A DNA stretch of 64,000 bases from contig DATKYS010000031.1 in NCBI GenBank assembly GCA_035528375.1, forward strand, positions 31,034-95,033, given 5' to 3'. The notes below the pieces were generated by a model. It worked only from the letters and a program-made list of their open reading frames with translations. It did no database searches and was not told the origin of the DNA. Shown piece after piece: positions 7,911 to 15,253 of this stretch (its first letter is position 1; every line of letters starts with the position of its first letter). This DNA is from a bacterium (lineage in GTDB: Bacteria; RBG-13-66-14). The position numbers and the translations under genes were made by a program.

Positions 7911-10009
7911 TGCCCGACCACCGGAGAGCCTTCGCGCGCGAGTCCCCGGCACGGGGCTTAAGCCCCTCGTCCGGCCGGTTGTTGGTGCCGGTCCTTTTTC
8001 ACCTGCACCAGCCCGCCGGTAATTTTCCAGGAACCTTCGAGCACGCCTTCGACCGGAGCTACTCACCGCTCGTCGGTGCGCTCAGGGCGAGCGGGTTGAA
8101 GTTCAACCTCCACATCTCCGGGGCGCTCCTGGAGTGGCTGCTATCGGCCCGGCGCCCATTCATCGAGCTTCTGCGCTCGCTCGTCGCCGCCGGTCGGTTG
8201 GAGATTCTGGGGGGAGGCTACTACGAGCCGATTCTGCCCATGATCCCCTCCGGAGACCGCCACCGGCAGCTCACCCGCCTGGCCGCCCGCGTGGAGGAAG
8301 TCTTCGGCCGCCGGCCTCTGGGTGCCTGGCTGGCCGAGCGGGTCTGGGAGCCGGAACTGGCCGCCGACCTGGCCCACGCCGGGTACCGCTACACGCTGTT
8401 GGACGACCGGCACTTCCTCGATTTGGGCTGGCGACGGGAGGAGGCGCACGCCCTCTTCTCCACGGAGCACGACGGGGAGGCCCTGGCGGTCTTTCCCATA
8501 GACGAGCCCATCCGGTACCTCATCCCGTGGGAGAAGCCGGAGCGGACCGTGGAGTACCTGGCGGGTTGCCGTCGAAACGAGGCCGACGGGCGCGCCGTCG
8601 TGGTCGTGATGAGCGACGCCGAGAAGATGGGCCTCTGGCCCGCCCGCCGGGGCACGACCTACGACCTGTGCTACCGCGAGGGGTGGATGGCCCGTTTCCT
8701 GGATGGTCTCTCGGCCCCGCCCTGGCTCGATACGGCGCTCCTTTCGGATATTCTTGAGCTGGAGCCGCCTCGCCGCCTCGTCTACCTCCCCACGGCCTCC
8801 TACGACCGGATGGGGGTCTGGGCGCTCCCCACCGAGGCCCGGTCCCGTCTGGAGTCGCTTCCCGGGCGGCTCGAAGAGGCCGGCCTGGCCCCCGAGCTCC
8901 GGCTCGAGGTGGAACGGTTTGCCCGGGGAACCCACTGGCGCAACTTTCTGGTGAAGTACCCCGCGGCCGGCCGCCTGCACCTGGCTTACCTCTACACCCG
9001 TGACCGCCTCGCCGACTCGGAAGATACCCTGGAGCCCGCCGAGGCGGACCGCCTGCTGGACCTCCTCGACGCCGCCGCCGTGAACGACGTCTACTGGCAC
9101 GGCCTCTTCGGAGGGGTGTACTACCACTTCCTCCGCCACCACTGCTACCGTTGCCTGGCCGGGGTGCTGGCCCGGCTGGACCGCGGCTCCCGCCGCCGGG
9201 TCGCCCTGTGCGACTACGAGAGGCTCGGCCGGCCCGGGGTTGTAATTTCCGACTCGGCGCAGACGGTGGTTCTGGATCACGGTGGGGCGGTGCTGGACTG
9301 GCTGTCCAAGGCCCCGCCCGCCGGTCTGGCCGGGGGATTCACCCGCATCGCCGAGCCGTACCACCGGGGGGGCGAGCGCGGTTTCACCGTGGACCGGGCC
9401 CGACGCGGATTCTGCCGGCTGGTCGTCATGCCCGGCAACGCCGCGAAGGAGCGCCTGCTGGCCGGGACCGGGGAGGCCCTCTTCCCCGAGCTCACGGGCC
9501 CCGAGGTGCACGGGGGATGGATCGGCTATACCGGGTCGGTTCCCCTCGGGCGGGGAAAGGTCGAGGTCGAGCTCGTGTACTCACCGGTCCGTGGCGGGTG
9601 GAGTTGCGAGGTGCGTATCTCCAACCCCGGGCCGAGGCCGGTCGCCCTGACCCTGGCGTTGGATTCCTCCCCCTCGCCGCCCAGCGGTCCCCGTGATCTC
9701 AAGTTGACCCTCCGTTGCGCGGGGGGTTCGGGGCCGGTTCCGCAAAAAATCACCCGGCGCGACGGGCGCGGGTCCGTCGCTTCCTGGTCGCTGGCCGACC
9801 GCCGGGCGGGCCTCGTCGTTAAAAGCGAGGCGGAGCCGGTCGCGGACCTCTGGTCATCTCCCTTAATCACCGTCGAGGGCACCGAGGGGGGGATAAAGAG
9901 GAGCTGGCAGGGGCTGCAGCTCGTCTGGGCCTGGTCGGTGCGGCTGGCGCCGGGCGAGGAGAGGCGGATGGGGGCGCGCTTCACCCTATCCCGCGGCGGT
10001 GCGCCGTGA
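7910..10009 (+). CDS. Glycoside hydrolase family 57 (alpha-amylase / 4-alpha-glucanotransferase type)
   Basis: 699 residues. The GH57 regions are clear: HLHQP near residue 35, WLAERVWEPE with the likely nucleophile Glu143, and VVMSDAEKMGLW with the likely acid/base Asp236. The C-terminal half (~400-699) matches the beta-rich DUF1925/DUF1926 domains that follow the catalytic barrel in 4-alpha-glucanotransferases. It probably acts on alpha-1,4-glucans in the cytoplasm (no signal peptide). The ATG overlaps the kinase stop (TGATG). The first ~25 residues precede the conserved fold and include a segment coded by a dispersed inverted repeat, so the true start could lie slightly downstream. Confidence 0.9.
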   Translation: MPDHRRAFARESPARGLSPSSGRLLVPVLFHLHQPAGNFPGTFEHAFDRSYSPLVGALRASGLKFNLHISGALLEWLLSARRPFIELLRSLVAAGRLEILGGGYYEPILPMIPSGDRHRQLTRLAARVEEVFGRRPLGAWLAERVWEPELAADLAHAGYRYTLLDDRHFLDLGWRREEAHALFSTEHDGEALAVFPIDEPIRYLIPWEKPERTVEYLAGCRRNEADGRAVVVVMSDAEKMGLWPARRGTTYDLCYREGWMARFLDGLSAPPWLDTALLSDILELEPPRRLVYLPTASYDRMGVWALPTEARSRLESLPGRLEEAGLAPELRLEVERFARGTHWRNFLVKYPAAGRLHLAYLYTRDRLADSEDTLEPAEADRLLDLLDAAAVNDVYWHGLFGGVYYHFLRHHCYRCLAGVLARLDRGSRRRVALCDYERLGRPGVVISDSAQTVVLDHGGAVLDWLSKAPPAGLAGGFTRIAEPYHRGGERGFTVDRARRGFCRLVVMPGNAAKERLLAGTGEALFPELTGPEVHGGWIGYTGSVPLGRGKVEVELVYSPVRGGWSCEVRISNPGPRPVALTLALDSSPSPPSGPRDLKLTLRCAGGSGPVPQKITRRDGRGSVASWSLADRRAGLVVKSEAEPVADLWSSPLITVEGTEGGIKRSWQGLQLVWAWSVRLAPGEERRMGARFTLSRGGAP
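7947..7974 (+). repeat. Short inverted repeat in the GH57 5' end
   Basis: The near-palindrome ACGGGGCTTAAGCCCCTCGT encodes ARGLSPSS. It resembles the elements at 4264-4305 (coding ARGLNPLS) and 56037-56095. It lies ahead of the first conserved GH57 motif, so it may have extended the original N-terminus. Confidence 0.45.
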
Positions 10010-10908
10010 CGACCCCCGATTGGCTTATCCTCTCCTTCGGGGCGGGGCTTCTTTTACTCGTCGTTTTTCTGCGTTTTTACCACCGGCGGCGCTACGGGAC
10101 GGTGCGCCCCGAGCCGGTCGTCATCCTGACCTACCACAAGGTGCAGAACCGCCCCGAGCTCGGAGGGACCTGGCTCACCGTGGGAGCCTTCCGGCGGCAG
10201 ATGGAGTTCGTCCGTTCCTCCGGGCTCCCGTTCCTCCACCTCACGGATTACCTGGACACCCTCGGGCGTGGCGGTGACGCGGGGAGGGGGGTTGTGCTCA
10301 CCTTCGACGACGGCTACGAATCGGTGTACACGGGGGCGTGGCCCGTGTTGCGGAAATTGGGGCTGCCGGCCACCGTTTTTCTGGTGACCGGTTACATGGG
10401 GCGGGCGAACGACTGGGACCAGCCCCTGGCTCGCGGCGCCTTCCGCCACCTGAGTTGGGAACAGGCGCGGGAGATGGCCGCCGACGGCCTCGTCCGTTTC
10501 GCAAGCCACGGCGTCACCCACCGGGACCTCACCGCGTTGGACGACGCCGCGCTAGAGAGGGAGTTCTACGAGTCCCGGGCGGCGATAACCGGGGAGCTGG
10601 GTCGGGTCCCGGAGGCCTTCAGCTACCCCTTCGGCCGCTTCGACGCCCGGGTCGTGACCGCCCTCCGGGAGGCCGGTTACACCTACGGAATCGCCGTGAC
10701 ATCGTCGCCGGGGGGGAGCCGTCGAAATCCCCTGGCCGTGGCCCGGACGGGCATGTACCTCACCGACGGCGTGAACGCCCTGGCGGTCAGATTGGGCCTG
10801 CGTTCGCCGGGGCGCTACTGGGCCGAGGACTTGAACAACCGGATGATCAACCGTTTCACCCTTCTGACCGCCTCCTTGCAGAGAGGGCGGCGTTCCCGGC
10901 GCGGTTGA
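10006..10908 (+). CDS. Polysaccharide deacetylase (NodB/CE4 family)
   Basis: 300 residues; the GTG start overlaps the GH57 stop by 4 bases. One N-terminal helix (residues ~6-23) anchors it in the inner membrane with the catalytic domain outside, or it acts as an uncleaved signal. The CE4 motifs are TFDDGY with catalytic Asp101 and metal-binding Asp102, and SHGVTHRDLT with metal-binding His168 and His172. FSYPFGRFDAR matches motif 3. It would remove N- or O-acetyl groups from a cell-wall or exported glycan. Coupling with a GH57 enzyme suggests glucan or capsule metabolism, which is inference. Confidence 0.88.
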   Translation: MTTPDWLILSFGAGLLLLVVFLRFYHRRRYGTVRPEPVVILTYHKVQNRPELGGTWLTVGAFRRQMEFVRSSGLPFLHLTDYLDTLGRGGDAGRGVVLTFDDGYESVYTGAWPVLRKLGLPATVFLVTGYMGRANDWDQPLARGAFRHLSWEQAREMAADGLVRFASHGVTHRDLTALDDAALEREFYESRAAITGELGRVPEAFSYPFGRFDARVVTALREAGYTYGIAVTSSPGGSRRNPLAVARTGMYLTDGVNALAVRLGLRSPGRYWAEDLNNRMINRFTLLTASLQRGRRSRRG

Positions 10909-10974
10909 ATAAATGCGCCGGCGAAGCCGGAAAACCCTTGACACCCCTCGGGGGCCGTGGTAAGGTTTCCAAGG

Positions 10975-10980
10975 TATAAT
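10975..10980 (+). promoter_or_regulatory. -10 element upstream of the 472-residue secreted protein
   Basis: A perfect TATAAT lies 87 bases before the ATG at 11068. A TTGACA at 10938-10943 is 31 bases away, too far to be its -35. The gene has a long leader with a good Shine-Dalgarno sequence (TGGAGGAG, 11056-11063). Confidence 0.4.
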
Positions 10981-11067
10981 AGCTCTTCAGCACACCCTTA
11001 CGGTGCAAAGGGTCACGCTCTTGTGCACTTATAAGGATTAACTTTCAGCCATACATGGAGGAGACTC

Positions 11068-12486
11068 ATGCGGAAACTCCTGCTGGTTCTCTCTTTGTTG
11101 GTCTTGGTGTGCATGGTGCACGCCGAAACCCCCTTCGCCATCTGCGCCGATAAGACGTTGTGTGTTTCGACCCACCTCCCCGATTTCATCGGTCTGAATC
11201 TGGACCGCTTCCTGGAACGGCCCGATGAGGTACAGGGCGGGGACGATATCGGCTCCGAGCACGACGGCGACTGGGATTCAGATAGCCTCGAGACGATGAG
11301 AAATCCCGAGTACTACGCATACATAGACAACGCCCCCGACCAGAGCGGTGGTCCGTCCTACAACTGGTACGACATCAGCGACGGTGAAGAGATCGACTTC
11401 GACGGCGCCGACGACAGCGCGGCCTCGGTGCCCCTGCCCGGCAATTTTGAGTTCTACAACAACGCTAAGTTCGGCAGCGGCGGCGCATACAGCCGCGTGT
11501 ACGTCAGCACGAACTTCCTCATCGGTTTCGAGAGCACGTATTACGACGACGGCTCATACGACGATTACGCGAACCGTCCCCTACCCTCGGAGGGTTCCCC
11601 CTACTACCCCCACGCGTTCTTCGCCCCCTTCTGGGACGACGGGGTGAAGCTCGAGAACAGCCATTGCTACTACAAATCGGTGGGCAACCTCTTCATCATC
11701 TCCTGGAACGACTGGGGCATCCGGGGATACGAGGACCTGGTGGACGGCACGGTCAGCCTCCAGGTCGTCCTCGATATGACCACCTACGAGATAAGGGTCA
11801 ACTACGATGACACCGAGGTGCCGGGAACGGCGCATGACAACGGCGGCAGCGCGACCGTCGGCGCCGAGGACAAGCGGGGGCTCCTCGGGTTCATGTACTC
11901 CTACATGGACGACGTGAACCTGTCCGCGGCCGACGAGATGGCGCTGGCGGTTTTCGTGTACGCCCAGCCCGACAACTTCGACTTCCCCGATCCGGGCGGA
12001 AGCGACCCCGACTCAGACGGCGCCTACGAGGTCGAGCAGGGTGATCCCTACGGGCCCTTCTCCTGGTCCGCCAGCTCCCAGAACAACCCCTACGGATCTT
12101 CGCAGATCGCCTATTCGGTCGAGCTTTGGGAAGACTTGCGCGATGCCGACCGGCTGATTTACCCCGATGTGGTGGTGGGCTGGGAGGAGTTTCTCAAGCT
12201 AGAGAACCTGACGACCAGCACCAGCCATACAATAGACACCTCCACTCTCGAAGTCGTTCCGTACGAGAGAACTTCTGCCGAAGACTCGAGATATACGGTT
12301 TGGTGCGACCACTACCAGATAGCGGTCTTCGCCACCGACGGTTGGGGCTACACCGAGTCCACGAACACCGCCGCCCCCGGCGGCACCGACCACCACTACT
12401 GGCTGGACGTGATCGAGCCGACGAGGCTCCCCGACGCTAATACTCTGGAAACGACCTGGGGTGCCATCAAGGCTACCTCGTTCTAA
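11068..12486 (+). CDS. Large secreted protein of unknown function ending in TTWGAIKA
   Basis: 472 residues with a clear signal peptide (MRKLLLVLSLLVLVCMVHA, cleavage near residue 19). The mature protein is acidic and rich in Asp, Tyr and Gly, and its central part (~120-280) resembles a nidogen-like extracellular beta domain (YSRVYVSTNFLIGFES, HAFFAPFWDDG). I do not recognise a family with certainty. The C-terminus TTWGAIKATSF is nearly the same as the C-termini of two lipoproteins at 58581-59144 and 59155-59721. A Shine-Dalgarno 5 bases before the ATG supports the start. A terminator follows at 12502-12529. Confidence 0.8.
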   Translation: MRKLLLVLSLLVLVCMVHAETPFAICADKTLCVSTHLPDFIGLNLDRFLERPDEVQGGDDIGSEHDGDWDSDSLETMRNPEYYAYIDNAPDQSGGPSYNWYDISDGEEIDFDGADDSAASVPLPGNFEFYNNAKFGSGGAYSRVYVSTNFLIGFESTYYDDGSYDDYANRPLPSEGSPYYPHAFFAPFWDDGVKLENSHCYYKSVGNLFIISWNDWGIRGYEDLVDGTVSLQVVLDMTTYEIRVNYDDTEVPGTAHDNGGSATVGAEDKRGLLGFMYSYMDDVNLSAADEMALAVFVYAQPDNFDFPDPGGSDPDSDGAYEVEQGDPYGPFSWSASSQNNPYGSSQIAYSVELWEDLRDADRLIYPDVVVGWEEFLKLENLTTSTSHTIDTSTLEVVPYERTSAEDSRYTVWCDHYQIAVFATDGWGYTESTNTAAPGGTDHHYWLDVIEPTRLPDANTLETTWGAIKATSF

Positions 12487-12501
12487 CCGATTCATTCCCG
12501 A

Positions 12502-12529
12502 AAAAGGGCGTCCAAGGGGGCGCCCTTTT
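12502..12529 (+). terminator. Rho-independent terminator after the secreted protein
   Basis: AAAAGGGCG and CGCCCTTTT form a 9-bp stem around a 10-base loop, 16 bases after the stop codon. The same hairpin recurs in the following 79-bp tandem repeat. Confidence 0.7.
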
Positions 12530-12681
12530 GATTAGGCGAGGGCCTTTCCGTCGGTCGAGTCGTAGCATTAAATATTCGTACCTGGGGCGTCCAAGGGGGC
12601 GCCCTTTTGATTAGGTGAGGGCCTTTCCGTCGGTCGAGTCGTAGCATTAAATATTCGTACCTGGGGCGTCCAAGGGGGCGC
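12506..12681 (+). repeat. 79-bp tandem repeat carrying the terminator hairpin (about 2.2 copies)
   Basis: GGGCGTCCAAGGGGGCG begins at 12506, 12585 and 12664, exactly 79 bases apart. The first two units differ at one visible position (GGCGAG versus GGTGAG); the third is cut after 18 bases. Each full unit holds the GGGCG...CGCCC hairpin, so the duplication doubled the terminator. Confidence 0.85.
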
Positions 12682-12696
12682 GATTCACACCTTAGC

Positions 12697-12755
12697 CGTA
12701 GGGGCGGGTGTCCACACCCGCCCGCGGCCGACCGTGGACGGTCGCCCCTACGGGG
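12697..12755 (+). repeat. GC-rich REP-like inverted repeat
   Basis: GTAGGGGCGGGTGTCCACAC and its inverse arms form nested hairpins ending in GCCCCTAC. The same family is found at 16538-16797, 35365-35403, 41161-41370 and 48775-49190. All copies are intergenic. Confidence 0.75.
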
Positions 12756-12904
12756 ATACGCCGTTGCAGATTTACGAGTATCGCTTGCCGTAAGTGACTG
12801 GTGTTCGGGGGCGCCCCTTTATCGCTCCACAGCCCGCTAGAAGGCGGCGCGCACGTCCCGCTCGGCGCCTATGCGGCGTGTTTGTTTATCGGGCTCCCCG
12901 GGTC

Positions 12905-12913
12905 TGGTATAAT
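12905..12913 (+). promoter_or_regulatory. Extended -10 promoter of uvrC (probably leaderless)
   Basis: TGG-TATAAT ends only 7 bases before the ATG at 12921, which puts the expected transcription start at or next to the start codon. No Shine-Dalgarno sequence fits in between. Confidence 0.65.
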
Positions 12914-12920
12914 TTCTCCC

Positions 12921-14852
12921 ATGGGTGGCTACGCGGCAGGGCTCGAGCTCAAGCTGAAGAACCTGACCCACGAGCCCGGCGTCTACCGCCTGCTGGGCGG
13001 CGGGAGCCGGGTGCTCTACGTGGGGAAGGCGAAGGACCTGGCGAATCGGGTCCGCTCATACTTCCAGCCGTCGGCCGACCATCCCCCCCGCATCCGCTCC
13101 CTCCTCAAACGGGTGGTGGACTTCGAGGTCACCATCACGGCCAATCCCGTCGAGGCGCTCCTGTTGGAGTCGTCCCTCATCAAGCTCCACAAGCCCGCCT
13201 ACAACGTCAACCTCAAAGACGACAAGCGCTACCCCTACGTGCGCGTGACCGCGGAGGAGGAGTTCCCCCGGCTCGTGGTCACCCGCGACACCCGGGCCAG
13301 GGGCAGCCTCTTCTTCGGTCCCTTCTCCAACGCCGGGGACATCCGGCGGACCATCCGGACGATCCAGCGGCTCTTCCGGCTGCGCGTCTGTCGTCGGGAA
13401 ATCCACGTCTGGCGGGAACAGGGCGGCACGGCGCCCATGCCCGACTGGCGGCCCTGCCTCCACTACAACATGGACCGCTGCAGCGCGCCCTGCGTCGGCT
13501 TTGTGAGCCTGGAGAATTACGCGGGTTACGTGCGGGCGGCCAGAGACTTCCTCCAGGGCCGCCGGGGCGACGTGGTCGAGACCCTCCGGTCCGAGATGCT
13601 CCAGGCGAGCCAGAAGCGGGAGTACGAGCGGGCGGCGAAGCTGCGCGATTCCCTGCGGGCCCTGGAATCGGTGATGACCAGGCAGCGCGTGGTCAGCCCC
13701 GGGAAGGAGGACCTGGACGTGCTGGCCCTGGCCCGCCGCCGCGGGGAGACGGTGGTGGAGCTTCTGAAAATCCGGGAGGGCTTTCTGCTCGCCGACGAGC
13801 ATTTCTCCCTGGAGCACACCCGGGGCTCCAGCGACGCCGACGTACTCTCCGCCTTCACCGTTCGGTACTACACCGGCGCCGACTGGGTGCCCCGGGTGGT
13901 GGTGCTGCCCGAGGAGCCCACAGACGGGGAAGATCTGGAACTTTTACTGTCCCGGCTTCGCTCGGAGAGCTCCCCGATGGTGGTGGCCCGGGCTCTGTTG
14001 CGCGCGTCGCCGTCCGAGGAGCCGGAGCAGAAGCCCGGCCGCGTCCGGGTCCGCCTCGCCGTTCCCCGCCGCGGGGCCCGGCGGGAGCTCCTGGAGCTGG
14101 CGCGTAAAAACGCGGAGAAGAACCTCGAGGAGGAGCTGCTGGCCGAACTCGGTCGGCACGGTCAGGCCGAGGCGGCCCTGGAGCTGGCCGAAAAGCTCCG
14201 GCTGCCCGTCATCCCCACCCTCATCGAGGGGCTCGACATCTCCAACCTCGGGGCGGAGCAGCCGGTGGCCGGGGTGGTAGGCTTCCGGGGCGGGCGGCCC
14301 GCCAAGAACCTCTACCGCCGCTACAAGCTGAAGACCCCCGGCCCGGACGACTGCGCCATGCTGGCCGAGGTCGCCCACCGGCGCTATCCCAAACTGGCCG
14401 AGAGTGGCGAGCTGCCGGACCTTATCCTGGTGGACGGGGGGAAGGGCCAGCTCGGCGCGGTGGTCGTCCAGTTGAAGGAAGACGGCCTGGCGGGCCGTTT
14501 TGCCGTGGCCGGGCTGGCGAAGAAGGAGGAACTGCTGTTCCTCCCGGGGCGCTCGACGCCGGTCCGCCTGCCCCCGGACTCGCCGGCGCTGCACCTGGTC
14601 CAGCGGGTCAGGGACGAGGCCCACCGCTTCGGCCTGCGCTACCACAGGCAACTGCGCCGCTCCGAGGGGTTGCAGTCCATACTGGAACGTATCCCCGGCA
14701 TCGGACCGAAGAGGAGGAGGGCGCTTTTGGACGCCTTCGGCTCGCTGAAAAAAATCCGGGCGGCGAGGCCGGAGCGGATAGCCGAGGTGAAGGGGATGAG
14801 CGAGAAGCTGGCCGCCGAGCTCCTGCGGTACTTAAAGATCCACTACTACTAG
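12921..14852 (+). CDS. uvrC: Excinuclease ABC subunit C
   Basis: 643 residues. UvrC makes both incisions in nucleotide excision repair after UvrA/UvrB mark the lesion. Domains in order: GIY-YIG nuclease (PGVYRLLGGGSRVLYVGKAK, residues ~14-33), a Cys-rich segment (CLHYNMDRCSAPC), the UVR UvrB-contact motif (KREYERAAKLRDSLRALE), the RNase-H-like nuclease (EGLDISNLGAEQPVAGVV) and a C-terminal helix-hairpin-helix pair (IPGIGPKRRRALLDAFGS). Length is normal. The frame stays open 120 bases further upstream, but the promoter at 12905-12913 lies there and the UvrC fold begins after 12921, so this ATG is chosen. Confidence 0.96.
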   Translation: MGGYAAGLELKLKNLTHEPGVYRLLGGGSRVLYVGKAKDLANRVRSYFQPSADHPPRIRSLLKRVVDFEVTITANPVEALLLESSLIKLHKPAYNVNLKDDKRYPYVRVTAEEEFPRLVVTRDTRARGSLFFGPFSNAGDIRRTIRTIQRLFRLRVCRREIHVWREQGGTAPMPDWRPCLHYNMDRCSAPCVGFVSLENYAGYVRAARDFLQGRRGDVVETLRSEMLQASQKREYERAAKLRDSLRALESVMTRQRVVSPGKEDLDVLALARRRGETVVELLKIREGFLLADEHFSLEHTRGSSDADVLSAFTVRYYTGADWVPRVVVLPEEPTDGEDLELLLSRLRSESSPMVVARALLRASPSEEPEQKPGRVRVRLAVPRRGARRELLELARKNAEKNLEEELLAELGRHGQAEAALELAEKLRLPVIPTLIEGLDISNLGAEQPVAGVVGFRGGRPAKNLYRRYKLKTPGPDDCAMLAEVAHRRYPKLAESGELPDLILVDGGKGQLGAVVVQLKEDGLAGRFAVAGLAKKEELLFLPGRSTPVRLPPDSPALHLVQRVRDEAHRFGLRYHRQLRRSEGLQSILERIPGIGPKRRRALLDAFGSLKKIRAARPERIAEVKGMSEKLAAELLRYLKIHYY

Positions 14853-14869
14853 GGCCTGCCCCGCGGCTG

Positions 14870-14893
14870 AAAAAAAGGACCCCTTAGGGTCCT
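14870..14893 (-). terminator. Rho-independent terminator of the minus-strand RNA
   Basis: Perfect 7-bp stem AGGACCC/GGGTCCT with a 4-base loop. The T-run (7 T) is on the minus-strand 3' side only, so it serves minus-strand transcription and not uvrC. Confidence 0.8.
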
Positions 14894-15096
14894 GGTCTCG
14901 ATAGTGGCGGCCGGCGTACCGCGTGGTCGTAAGTTTCGCTTTAACAGAACCTTTGCACCAAGTGGGTGCCTTGGGATCGTCGTCAGCCGTAGGCCGCGAA
15001 GGCCCGAGCCGCGTTCGATCCAGCCAGGGTCCCGTTCATACAATTGTTGGTTCTTTTTTACGCTCTGCTTACGGGCCCCGCAGAGGGCGCCGGCCA
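14870..15096 (-). ncRNA. Putative structured RNA, long nested hairpin (6S-like)
   Basis: No protein gene explains this gap. On the minus strand a promoter (TTGTCA-N17-TACCCT) is followed by ~225 bases ending in a strong intrinsic terminator. Complementary arms are nested in order: 15088-15095 with 14909-14916 (8 bp), 15068-15073 with 14928-14933, 15049-15054 with 14946-14951, and 15016-15021 with 14974-14979 (6 bp each, all exact). A small CTCTGC/GCAGAG hairpin lies on the 5' side. One long interrupted hairpin with a closed terminal stem of about 200 bases is the layout of 6S RNA, but the identity is inference. It converges on uvrC. Confidence 0.6.
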
Positions 15097-15101
15097 CGAA
15101 A

Positions 15102-15130
15102 AGGGTACACCAACGGGGGCACCTTGACAA
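15102..15130 (-). promoter_or_regulatory. Promoter of the minus-strand RNA
   Basis: Read on the minus strand: TTGTCA (15130-15125), a 17-base spacer, then TACCCT (15107-15102), which gives a start near 15095, at the base of the outer stem of the proposed RNA. Confidence 0.5.
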
Positions 15131-15190
15131 GCCTGAATTCCCTCCATGCCTTATTTTACTGGAATTGCGAAGCTTGCACGGACTCCCATC

Positions 15191-15219
15191 TTGGTTTTTC
15201 CGCCCCGTATGTGTATGAT
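15191..15219 (+). promoter_or_regulatory. Promoter for the ClC-type channel
   Basis: TTGGTT (15191-15196), a 17-base spacer and TATGAT (15214-15219), 34 bases before the GTG start. Confidence 0.5.
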
Positions 15220-15253
15220 GGCCCGCCTGGACCGTAACCGTGCGTGAAGGCTC

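Noticed and set aside
10938..10943. TTGACA as -35 for the secreted protein gene
   Set aside because: 31 bases from TATAAT, too far to work with it.
12506..12681. Possible CRISPR array
   Set aside because: Two to three copies, 79-base period with no unique spacers between repeats; it is a plain tandem duplication.
15005..15030. tRNA-like T-loop GTTCGATCC
   Set aside because: No acceptor stem, anticodon arm or CCA end fits around it on either strand; it is part of the nested hairpin RNA.
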